Below, piece by piece: positions 55,467-63,122 of a stretch of 64,000 nucleotides of DNA. The notes beneath the pieces were generated by a model. That model was not told the origin of the DNA and searched no databases. It was given only the letters and a program-made list of their open reading frames with translations. A program made the translations under genes and the position numbers. The first letter of the stretch is position 1; each line of letters opens with the position of its first letter. The stretch comes from an uncultured Microbacterium sp. (lineage in GTDB: Bacteria; Actinomycetota; Actinomycetes; Actinomycetales; Microbacteriaceae), in NCBI RefSeq assembly GCF_947488465.1, contig NZ_CANKZA010000002.1, forward strand, positions 124,001 to 188,000. Reading direction: 5' to 3'.

Positions 55467-55486
55467 GCATGTTTACGTCAACATGC
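55467..55486. promoter_or_regulatory. LacI-type operator upstream of the glycosidase
   Basis: GCATGTTTACGTCAACATGC: perfect seven-base arms and an ATGTT(T/G)AC half-site on both strands around a central ACGT. It lies 54 bases before the start of the secreted hydrolase. The form matches operators of LacI-family sugar repressors; no such repressor is encoded nearby. Confidence 0.6.
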
Positions 55487-55615
55487 CCTTGCTGAGTGAG
55501 GTTAGCCGCACATGAGCCCGCTCGGCAAGAGGCTCTTGAGGATCTGACCCTGACACGTGTCGTACGGCGACCGCGGGCAGACACGGTAAGCTGGGCGGAC
55601 GCCTTCGGGCGTTCC

Positions 55616-55689
55616 GGGGATGTAGTTCAATGGCAGAACTTCAGCTTCCCAAGCTGATAGCGCGGGTTCGATTCCCGTCATCCCCTCCA
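55616..55689 (+). tRNA. tRNA-Gly (anticodon CCC)
   Basis: Acceptor GGGGATG pairs with CATCCCC. The anticodon arm TCAGC-TTCCCAA-GCTGA gives anticodon CCC at 55648-55650. The T arm is GCGGG-TTCGATT-CCCGT. The 3' CCA is encoded. The gene is intact and followed 101 bases later by an integrase. Confidence 0.95.
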
Positions 55690-55741
55690 CAAAACCCTGG
55701 AATTCCGGGCGTTGTCACGCCATAGCGCACCACCGAGCGCC

Positions 55742-55768
55742 ATACACATGTGTATAGCCATGTGTATA
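55742..55768. promoter_or_regulatory. Palindrome and half-repeat upstream of the integrase
   Basis: ATACACATGTGTAT (55742-55755) is a perfect 14-bp palindrome. A half copy, CATGTGTATA, follows at 55759-55768. It could be a repressor or recombinase arm site controlling the integrase. Confidence 0.5.
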
Positions 55769-55790
55769 CCTCGGAAGGTAGCGTTCGATC

Positions 55791-56996
55791 ATGCCGAAGT
55801 CGCGCGAGCACGGCCAAGGGGCCCTTTACTGGGACCCCTCGAAGAAGCTGTGGCGCGCCGTCATCGACGTGGGGTTCGACCCTCGCACGGGAAAGCGACT
55901 CCAGGTCGCCCGGATGGCGAAGTCGAAGGAAGCTGCCGTCAAAAAGCTCAACGCCATCCTTCGAGAGCGAGAGACACTTGGACGGGTCCTCGATCGATCC
56001 ACGCGAGTCTCGGATCTCGCTGACCGGTGGATTGCCGACGTCTCGACGCGCGCCAAGCCCCGAACTCTCGCGAACTACCGATCCAATGTGCGGTCAAAAA
56101 TCGTGCCTGTTCTCGGTCGTCGAATGATCGGCGAGCTGACACCGGCCGACGTTCGCCGTCTCCACAATGCGATTCGACAGACCGGGGTCGGCGATGCCGC
56201 GATAGGCAGCGCGCACCGGACACTCGTCACGATGCTGGAGTATGCGCGGGCTGAGCGCCTCCTCACAGAGAACGTCGCGACCCTTACGCCTCCCCGGCGG
56301 GCGCAAGCCGGCAAGAAGCGAGACTCGCTTTCACGCGAAGACGCGCGGGCACTCCTCCGTCTGCAAGACCCGCGGTGGACGATGGGATTGCTCACCGGGA
56401 TACGCAGCGGCGAAGCGCGCGCGCTTCGTTGGAGTGATCTCGACCTCGAGGCTTCCACTGCCCTTCTCTCTTGGTCTTTAACCGAGGCGGACTTCGCTCA
56501 TGGCTGCGGTGGCAGGTGCGGTAAGAAGCGCGCTGGCAGCTGCGCCGACCGCCAAATCGTCATCTCCGATGAGCTTGAATGGCTACCCCTGCAGGATCGA
56601 CACGTACTCGTCCGCCCCAAGAACGACAGACCACGCCAGATCCCGTTGACGGAGAATGTGGTCAGCCAGCTTCATACCCTTCGGGAGAGCGACACCTTCC
56701 CCAACCCGCACGACCTGCTCTGGCATCGCGACGACGGATCACCTCAGACCAACGTCGACGACAACAACCATCTCCGATCTTCGCTACTTGCAGCGGGGGT
56801 CGACCAACCCAGTGCCACGACACACTGGCTTCGCCACTCGTATGTCACGCTGTCCGAACATGCCGGGATCGCCTGGGCTGCGTTCGCGGGCGTCAGCGGC
56901 CACAGCAGCACCGAGGCGTCTGATCCCTACCGCCATGTACTCACCAGAGAGGGCCGTCGCGCCGTCGAGGAACTCGCCAAGTGGGTAGAGGAATAG
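55791..56996 (+). CDS. int: Tyrosine recombinase (phage-type integrase)
   Basis: Site-specific integrase of 401 residues. An AP2-like arm-binding region (about 8-60) and SAM-like core-binding domain (about 70-165) precede the catalytic domain. All catalytic residues are present: Arg205 in TGIRSGEARAL, His345 and Arg348 in HWLRH, His371 and nucleophile Tyr380 in DPYRHV. A cysteine-bearing insert (HGCGGRCGKKRAGSC, 237-251) is shared with many actinophage integrases. GC content and codon use are visibly lower than in neighbours, pointing to transfer. It could still be active. Confidence 0.92.
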   Translation: MPKSREHGQGALYWDPSKKLWRAVIDVGFDPRTGKRLQVARMAKSKEAAVKKLNAILRERETLGRVLDRSTRVSDLADRWIADVSTRAKPRTLANYRSNVRSKIVPVLGRRMIGELTPADVRRLHNAIRQTGVGDAAIGSAHRTLVTMLEYARAERLLTENVATLTPPRRAQAGKKRDSLSREDARALLRLQDPRWTMGLLTGIRSGEARALRWSDLDLEASTALLSWSLTEADFAHGCGGRCGKKRAGSCADRQIVISDELEWLPLQDRHVLVRPKNDRPRQIPLTENVVSQLHTLRESDTFPNPHDLLWHRDDGSPQTNVDDNNHLRSSLLAAGVDQPSATTHWLRHSYVTLSEHAGIAWAAFAGVSGHSSTEASDPYRHVLTREGRRAVEELAKWVEE

Positions 56997-57026
56997 TGGA
57001 TGCCGATGCGGATCTGGCACTGACGC

Positions 57027-57068
57027 CTGAAAATCGTGAGGTTACGGGATCGACGCCCGTCGGAGCCA
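57027..57068 (+). other. tRNA-Phe 3'-half-like sequence, probable attachment site
   Basis: CTGAAAA is a Phe (GAA) anticodon loop, followed by TCGTG, a variable loop, T stem ACGGG/CCCGT, acceptor strand CGGAGCC and the discriminator A. The loop reads ATCGACG, one base off the usual TTCGACG. No matching 5' half precedes it. Such 3' halves mark att sites of elements integrated in tRNA genes, and this one lies 30 bases after the integrase stop. The rest of 56997-57427 shows no gene. Confidence 0.6.
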
Positions 57069-57671
57069 CTGGCCCATCTTCAGGCTTCTGCTGGAGGAGG
57101 GCCTCTCATTCTGCCTGGTTAGAGGCTACAACCGCTCTCCCGTCACGCAACCCGAATGAGACGAAACGCCTAGATCGGATGTCACCGGCGACGGCCCGAC
57201 AGGCGTCTGGGCCGGTCTGGGCCGGCTGTTAGTTCAATTCGAGTTTGATTGCGTCGACTGGCGACAACACGTCGGCCAGACTCGCCCTTCGGACTCAGCC
57301 TTGCGCGCGCACAGATCGTCGTCCCGCCTGGCGCTGTCAGGCAGTTACACGCTAGCTGCCGCGCCGGGAGGAAACTTGGGCAAATTGTCGGCGACGGTCG
57401 AATCTGACGCATTAGCGACGGCTTGTATTCCAGTAGTCATCGCAACGGAGGGTGATTCTCGGAGGCTAGCAGGGCCGCGAAGAGCTCCGCTGGTGTGCGG
57501 TCCCCAAGGGTAATCCGAGGTCGGCGGTTGAGTTCGCTCTCGACGCGCGCGAGGTCGCGTGGGCTGTGTACGGCGAGGTTTGTGGACTTCGGGAAGTACT
57601 GGCGTAGCAGTGGAGTGGTCCCCGAAAGCTGGACACCGTTTCTAAGTGCCCAATTTCGGAGGAGCAGATCC

Positions 57672-58154
57672 ATGTACTCGGGAAGCACATTGAATCCGTC
57701 GGAGGCCGTGTCGGCCGTCGAGTTGTTCGAGGAGGGATTCACGGCCAGGTCGGTGGCGCTGTCGCTTGGCCTCGCCCAGAACCCTGTCCAAATGTTGTAC
57801 CAGCGGTGGCAAATACGAGGATCGGGTGCGCTGGTGACGAGAGACCGCAGGGAGTATGCCTTCGAGACCAAGCTCGAGGTCGTGCTGCGCCATGTTGAGG
57901 GCGTGTCGGGACGCGTTCTCGCCGAAGAGTACGACCTTCCCTCTCCCAGCACCGTCGGCAACTGGACGACTATCTATCGTCGCGACGGCGTCGACGTGTT
58001 GCGTCCGAAACGGCGTGGCCGGCCGCCGACCGATCGCTCGAATCCACCCCCTGATGACGAGATGGAGGCGCTCCGCAAGGAGAACGAGTGGCTGCGCGCG
58101 GAGGTCGCGTACCTGGGAAAATTGCGAGCCTTGAGATCACCGGAACGACGCTGA
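57672..58154 (+). CDS. IS3-family transposase OrfA
   Basis: DNA-binding part of the transposase, 160 residues. An N-terminal helix-turn-helix (SAVELFEEGFTARSVALSLGL) and a second one (VSGRVLAEEYDLPSPSTV) precede a leucine-zipper-like helix (EMEALRKENEWLRAEVAYLGK). The slippery heptamer G-GGA-AAA at 58115-58121 lies in the overlap with orfB and should direct a -1 frameshift to the full OrfAB transposase. Confidence 0.88.
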   Translation: MYSGSTLNPSEAVSAVELFEEGFTARSVALSLGLAQNPVQMLYQRWQIRGSGALVTRDRREYAFETKLEVVLRHVEGVSGRVLAEEYDLPSPSTVGNWTTIYRRDGVDVLRPKRRGRPPTDRSNPPPDDEMEALRKENEWLRAEVAYLGKLRALRSPERR

Positions 58155-58963
58155 AAGTTCGAGCGATCGAAGATCTCAAGGCGCACTACCCGCTGCGTCT
58201 CCTGCTGCAGATCGCGGAGCTTCCCCGGTCAACGTTCTACGACCACCGGAACCGGCTCAAGCGGGCTGACCGGCATGCGGAGCTCAAGGAAGCCATCGGC
58301 CAGGCCTATGCGGATGGGAGAGGCTCGTACGGGCACCAGCGTGTCCTCGCCATCCTGCTCCGACAGGGCTGGCGGGTGTCGAAGAAGACGGTGCTCAAGC
58401 TGATGCGCGCGCTCGGATTGCAGTGTCCGGTGCGACGCCGCAAGCGGTATAACTCCTTCCGCGGGGAGCTTGGCGAGGCCGCCGAGAACGTGCTGAACCG
58501 CCAATTCGCCACCGAGGCCCGGCACACCAAGTGGGCCACTGACGTCACCGAGTTCAGAGTCGGCAACGCCAAGGTCTACCTCTCGCCGACCCTCGACCTC
58601 TTCGACAACCGGATCGTCTCCGCAACAGCCGGGGCATCGCCGAGCGTCAAGATGGTCACGGACGGCCTGCGCACCGCGATCGACCGCCTCGAACCTGGCG
58701 AGAAGCCGCTCGTGCACTCCGATCAAGGGTTTCAGTACCGTCACGCCCTCTGGCAGAACACGCTGAGTGAGGCAGGGCTCACCCAGTCAATGTCTCGCAA
58801 GGGCACGTGCCTGGACAACGCCGCGATGGAAGGGTTCTTCAGCCACCTCAAGGAGGAATGGTTCCGCGTGCAGCAGCCCGAAACGCTCGAAGATTTTCAC
58901 GCGGGCCTAGCCGGATACCTGCAGTGGTGGAACACGACCCGCATCCAACAGCGCCTCGGCTAA
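58088..58963 (+). CDS. IS3-family transposase OrfB (DDE catalytic part)
   Basis: Catalytic part, read in the -1 frame from the slip site at 58115. HTH_21 region YGHQRVLAILLRQGW, then the rve core: first Asp in KWATDVTEF, second in LVHSDQGFQY, Glu in NAAMEGFFSHLKEE. A TAA at 58961-58963 ends it at QQRLG, but the frame continues with LSPDEHRAQIHAANQ to a TAG. Most relatives have a Tyr or Gly here, so the TAA is probably a late nonsense change removing about 16 residues. Confidence 0.88.
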   Translation: MAARGGRVPGKIASLEITGTTLKVRAIEDLKAHYPLRLLLQIAELPRSTFYDHRNRLKRADRHAELKEAIGQAYADGRGSYGHQRVLAILLRQGWRVSKKTVLKLMRALGLQCPVRRRKRYNSFRGELGEAAENVLNRQFATEARHTKWATDVTEFRVGNAKVYLSPTLDLFDNRIVSATAGASPSVKMVTDGLRTAIDRLEPGEKPLVHSDQGFQYRHALWQNTLSEAGLTQSMSRKGTCLDNAAMEGFFSHLKEEWFRVQQPETLEDFHAGLAGYLQWWNTTRIQQRLG

Positions 58964-60276
58964 CTCAGCCCTGACGAACACCGCGCGCAGATCCACGCGG
59001 CGAACCAGTAGTGCTCAATTCCTCAGTCCAGCTTTCGGGGACCACTCCAGCAGTCCATTGGTGTTCTCGTTGCTGCCGCGTTGCCAGGGGCTGGCGGCGT
59101 CGCAGAAGTAGATCCTCGTGCCCGTCGCCTGTGTGATGTCGAGATGGCGCGCCATCTCCGTTCCCTGATCCCACGGCACCGACCGCCGCAACGGAGGTGG
59201 CAGTTCATTGAGTGTCCTGACCAGAGCAGTGAGAAGCTCGGTAGAGCTGTGTGCCGGCAGGTGCAGCAGCTTCACCTAGCGCGTCTGTCGTTCTACGAGC
59301 GTGCCGATCGCGGAACGGTTGTGTGGGCCGACGATGAGGTCCCCTTCCCAATGCCCCGCGACCGATCTGTCGGTGGGCTCGAAGCCGCGGTCGTGCACGG
59401 AGAGCATGGGTTGCGCGAACCGGCGGCCAGCACGGATCTGGCGACTGTGACCACGGCGATGATCACGCCCCGTTCGCAGCGGTGACGGCGCCGGCTTACG
59501 GATGATCCCGGATCCCGGCCGGTAAACCGCCTGATCGTCTCCGTCGCCACCCGCCGTCCCGAGTCATCTGGGCGTGCGAGGCGCAGAGCTCTGGCGATCT
59601 GCTGCGGACTCCACCGCTGTTTCAGCCTGTCGAGCACGAACGAGTGCAGCGCGGGGTCGGAGGCCAGCTTCAGCGGTCGAACCCGCCGCCGCCGGGTCGC
59701 GGCGGCGGAATGAGCTTGGACCCATGCCGCGGCGAGCGAGGTCCGCGATCTGGACCCGCTCGTCCTCGGACAGGAACCTCGCTGAGATGATGCGAAGGGA
59801 GAGGGGCTCAAGCGGCGGCACGAATTTGACCGTGCCATCCTTTCGCCGCGCCATCGAGCCGTTCTTCCAGGTGTTGCCCGACGACCTCGAGATCCCCAAC
59901 TTCCGACACGCACCGCGCACCGCGCACCGACCAACCCTGCGCAAGCAGCTCTAAGAACTGCCGCCGCTTCTCCGACATCGGCCGACGACCCGGCCCCTTT
60001 CGAACCCGACGAGACGACATACGAGAACTCCTTTCAAACGGTTCCCGTTGCGATGGTCACTGGAAACCACCCCGTCGTATTGGCCTCATTTTCGACCCGT
60101 CGTCGACACAAATTTGTCCGAGATCCGCTTCACGCTTCGACGGGAGACAACCCGCACGCCTGGGAGGGAGAAGCCGCGCACTCAGCAATAAACAGGGCAG
60201 TCAGATCACGCCTACCGCGGGCCGCATCCAACTGACACCATTCCGCGCATCGCGCATTCCCTACTTGTATTCTCGG

Positions 60277-60528
60277 ATGATCTTCTCCAGCGAATGGATT
60301 GTCGTGTCTGCTGCTGTCAAACGTCCGGCCGAGCGCGAACGTTGGTCATCCACTCGGTTCGTCCTTCTGGCTTTCTCGTTCAACGCGTTGTGTCTGGTGG
60401 TGCTGCTGGCGAATCTGCTCACCGGCAACGCCTGGTGGAAGGTTGCTGTGCTGATCGCTGTCGTTTGCCTGTTTCTCGGGGGATTGGCGGGCTTCCTGGC
60501 CAGACGGCTGCGGCTCAAAGAGCGATAG
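60277..60528 (+). CDS. Small membrane protein, 83 residues
   Basis: Two hydrophobic helices (about 27-45 and 52-72) separated by a short TGNAWW turn, with a basic C-terminus (ARRLRLKER). Function unknown. It stands between the IS debris and DUF4307 gene. The ATG is used; a TTG four codons upstream is possible. The 211 bases between the IS30 end and this gene show no feature. Confidence 0.5.
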   Translation: MIFSSEWIVVSAAVKRPAERERWSSTRFVLLAFSFNALCLVVLLANLLTGNAWWKVAVLIAVVCLFLGGLAGFLARRLRLKER

Positions 60529-60585
60529 AAGCGCACCCAGGCCCCAGGCGCGGTCCCTGTATCGGGGTGGCCATTTTGGCTGCGA

Positions 60586-60981
60586 CTATCTGACCCAGCA
60601 GGAGTGGACTGTGCCGGTCGTTGCCTGGGCGACAGTCGGAATGGTCTCGAGGAACGCTCGCGTTACCGTCTCCGACGCGGAGTACTCCACGACTCGCCAA
60701 CCCAAGACGCCGAAGTCTTCGTCGAGGGCTTTGATGGCGCAAGCGAAGGCTGTGTTCGTGGGTGGGGTGACTTGGAACGACACGGTGACAGTGCGTGCGT
60801 CGACCAGCTCGAAACCGGTCTCGTCATATCCGACATCGTCAGCGGAGTTCGAGACGGTCAACCATGAGAGCGCCACGACTGCCGCGGCAGCCGCAACCGT
60901 GAGGATGATCCACCTCGCGCGGCGGCGGGCGGGGTGCGAAGCGCGGCCGTAGCGTTCGTCGAGCTGATCCTTTGTTGTCAT
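60586..60981 (-). CDS. DUF4307 family membrane-anchored protein
   Basis: A 131-residue actinobacterial protein with a basic cytoplasmic N-terminus (RYGRASHPARRRARW), one membrane helix (about 26-46) and an external beta-rich domain with the conserved VSFQVTPP and CAIKALDEDFGVLGWR and a final cysteine. Role unknown. The ATG follows AGGAGGTG. It is downstream of the CopD-CtaG gene on the same strand, with 46 bases between. Confidence 0.85.
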   Translation of the reverse strand: MTTKDQLDERYGRASHPARRRARWIILTVAAAAAVVALSWLTVSNSADDVGYDETGFELVDARTVTVSFQVTPPTNTAFACAIKALDEDFGVLGWRVVEYSASETVTRAFLETIPTVAQATTGTVHSCWVR

Positions 60982-61027
60982 GCGGCACCTCCTGCGCGGA
61001 TCTCGATAGATCCTTCCGATGAGGCGA

Positions 61028-63007
61028 TCATTTGCGGTCGCGGGTGTCGCGCATGGCGAGCTCGCGCAGGCGTGCGTTGTACGCATCCAGTTCGGCTTCG
61101 CCGGTGCGGTCAGCGTGCCGGTCGCGGCGCTTCGTCTCGCGTGCGTCGCTACGGCTCCACTGGATCGCGACGGTGATCGCGAGGATGAGGGTCGGGATCT
61201 CGCCGATCGACCAGGCGATGCCGCCGCCGATGTACTGGTCTTCCAGCGGTGTAACTCCCCAGGTGCGGCCCATCGCTCCGAACCACTCGGCAACCACCAG
61301 CCCCGATTGCATCATGATCGCGATGCCGAAAAAGGCGTGCATCGCCATGATTCCGATCAGCAGCAGGAGCCGGCCGGCGTACGGCAGCCGCCACGGCACC
61401 GGGTCGAGGCCGATCAGCGACTGTACGAACAGGTAGCCGGTGATGAGGAAGTGCGCGACCATCCACTGGTGGCCGAAATGGTCATACAACGACCACCGGA
61501 AGAGACCGGTGAAATAGAAGATCCACAGCGCCCCGATGAACAGGCCGGCCGCGACAAATGGGTTCGTCAGCACGCGCGCGACTGGGGAGTGCACGGCCCA
61601 CAGGATCCACTCACGACCCCCTCGGGTGCCGTCGTCACGCTTGCGGATCGCCCGGGCGGCGAGTGTCACCGGTGCTCCGGCCACCAGCAGCACCGGGATC
61701 GCCATCGTGAGCAGCATGTGCCCGACCATGTGCATGCTGAACAGATAATCCTGGTAGACGTTGATCACACCACCGGTCACCCACACCAGCAGCAGCATCC
61801 CTGCGACCCACATGATCGTGCGGGAGACCGGCCACGAGTCGCCCCTGCGGCGCAACCGCCACACCCCAGCGAGGTAGAAGAATACCGCGAAGCCGGCGAC
61901 CACTGCCCACAACAGATCAACGTTCCATGCGGTGACCCACCGTTCGATCGTGAGCTCCGGGGGCAACGGCGCGCCGGTGAGGCGCTCTGACGGGGAAGGG
62001 ATCTCGGGAAGCGGGACTGGGTTGGGAGTCGGGGTGCGTGCCAGCGCCGCTGCGGCACCGCTGGCCACACCCATCAGCGCCAGCTCGAAAGCGATCAGTG
62101 TCCAGAAGGCGCGGGATGCCGCGCCAGATTCGCGCATCCTGCCGACCAGGCGAGCGCGGTACCACACCCCGAGGAGTCCGAGCCCGATCAGCGCGATGAC
62201 TTTGACGCCCAAGATCGCGCCATAGGGAGAGAGCAACGCAGGCCACTCCTGCAGTCCGATAGCCGCACGGACCGTGCCAGACACCGCGACGAGCACGAAC
62301 GCAACAAGGGCGATGCTCGAGTACCGGGCGACGACATCAGGGATGCGGCGCCGATCAAGGACGGGACGGATCGCGATGAGCAGGAGCAACCCGCCGAGCC
62401 ACACCGCGGCGCAGATGATGTGCAGAATGAGCGCCATCATCGCCTCGTGGTGGAAGGCGTCATCGCCAGAGTGTCCCTGTGTGCCCATCGGCACAAGCGA
62501 TGCCACCGCGAGCACAGCGACGAGGAGTGTTCCGACCCAGGACCGGACAGCGAAGGTGAAAACGGTGAGCGCGGCACCCGCAACCGTCGTGATCAGCCAC
62601 GTGCGGCCTACCTCGAGCTCGACCAGGAACCGACCGAGCTGCGTACCGAACTGCGGTCCTGCGTTGAGCTCGGGGTTGAACACGCTGATGAACGTAAGGA
62701 ACCCGGTTGCGCCAGCAGCGACCGTGAACACGGCGGCGGAGATCGAGGCGGAATCCATTGCGACATCGAGCTCGCGCTCACCGGCGCGGAGCGTGAATAG
62801 CGCCGTCACGAGAACGCCGACCATACCCGCGGCAGCGAGGTTCACAAACAGCTTTGCGACCGGAAGCCCCCAACGTGCGACCGGGCCGGCGTCGCCCAAG
62901 GACAGCTCCGCGGCCCCGCCGCCGAATCCCAACGCCCAGACCAGGACGATGACCGCGACGACGACGAGGATCGCCGGCCCTGCGACCCGTGATGAGCGGG
63001 GATTCAT
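61028..63007 (-). CDS. CopD-CtaG fusion: copper resistance D domain plus cytochrome c oxidase assembly domain
   Basis: Polytopic membrane protein of 659 residues. The first 330 or so resemble CopD/YcnJ (copper transport; HxxxM-type positions in FHHEAMMALILHIICAAVW). The last 300 or so are a CtaG_Cox11-unrelated caa3 assembly domain with SMHMVGHMLLTMAIPV, HFGHQWMVAHFLITGYLF and MAMHAFFGIAIMM, rich in His and Met for copper. It likely delivers copper to cytochrome oxidase or confers copper handling. The polar tail RSDARETKRRDRHADRTG is cytoplasmic. Confidence 0.9.
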   Translation of the reverse strand: MNPRSSRVAGPAILVVVAVIVLVWALGFGGGAAELSLGDAGPVARWGLPVAKLFVNLAAAGMVGVLVTALFTLRAGERELDVAMDSASISAAVFTVAAGATGFLTFISVFNPELNAGPQFGTQLGRFLVELEVGRTWLITTVAGAALTVFTFAVRSWVGTLLVAVLAVASLVPMGTQGHSGDDAFHHEAMMALILHIICAAVWLGGLLLLIAIRPVLDRRRIPDVVARYSSIALVAFVLVAVSGTVRAAIGLQEWPALLSPYGAILGVKVIALIGLGLLGVWYRARLVGRMRESGAASRAFWTLIAFELALMGVASGAAAALARTPTPNPVPLPEIPSPSERLTGAPLPPELTIERWVTAWNVDLLWAVVAGFAVFFYLAGVWRLRRRGDSWPVSRTIMWVAGMLLLVWVTGGVINVYQDYLFSMHMVGHMLLTMAIPVLLVAGAPVTLAARAIRKRDDGTRGGREWILWAVHSPVARVLTNPFVAAGLFIGALWIFYFTGLFRWSLYDHFGHQWMVAHFLITGYLFVQSLIGLDPVPWRLPYAGRLLLLIGIMAMHAFFGIAIMMQSGLVVAEWFGAMGRTWGVTPLEDQYIGGGIAWSIGEIPTLILAITVAIQWSRSDARETKRRDRHADRTGEAELDAYNARLRELAMRDTRDRK

Positions 63008-63122
63008 CCCGATGCTGGTCGGCGTGTTCTGGGCCGGCGTACACAGTCGCGACGTGCATGCGCGTCGCGGAGCAGCCAAGTTGTCGGGGTCATTTCCGTG
63101 CTTTCTTTTGTGGTGTGGAGGG

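Larger units (their letters stand above)
57611..59049 (+). mobile_element. IS3-family insertion sequence, complete
   Basis: A 1439-bp element with perfect 24-bp terminal inverted repeats (TGGAGTGGTCCCCGAAAGCTGG... at 57611-57634 and its reverse complement at 59026-59049). The flanks carry a 4-bp duplication GCAG (57607-57610 and 59050-59053). It contains orfA and orfB in the usual -1 arrangement. It sits in the IS30 transposase gene. Confidence 0.92.
57437..60020 (-). pseudogene. IS30-family transposase, frameshifted and interrupted
   Basis: The start (SD AAGGAG, then MSSRRVRKGPGRRP) is at 60020. The reading then changes frame near 59930 (CRKLGISRSSGNTWKNGS) and again near 59700 (VLDRLKQRWSPQQIARAL). 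An in-frame TAG follows GTLVERQTR near 59278. The part with WDQGTEMARHLDITQ and NENTNGLL ends at the IS3 insertion at 59050. The C-terminus (RQYFPKSTN ... RITLGDRTPAELFAALL) continues beyond it, 57606 down to 57437. Non-functional. Confidence 0.85.
57428..60065. mobile_element. Decayed IS30-family element, split by an IS3-family element
   Basis: Ends are imperfect inverted repeats: TTCCAGTAGTCATCGCAACGG from 57428 matches the reverse complement of the sequence ending at 60065. Without the inserted 1443 bases the element is about 1195 bp, normal for IS30. Its only gene is the broken transposase on the minus strand. No target duplication was established. Confidence 0.75.

Noticed and set aside
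56981..57232. A short plus-strand frame reading ...NREVTGSTPVGATG
   Set aside because: This translation comes from reading through the tRNA-Phe 3' half, a well-known source of false small genes.
57182..57412. A 76-codon minus-strand frame between the att-like site and the IS30 end
   Set aside because: No start signal, no recognisable domain and a low-complexity Arg/Pro composition; treated as non-coding.
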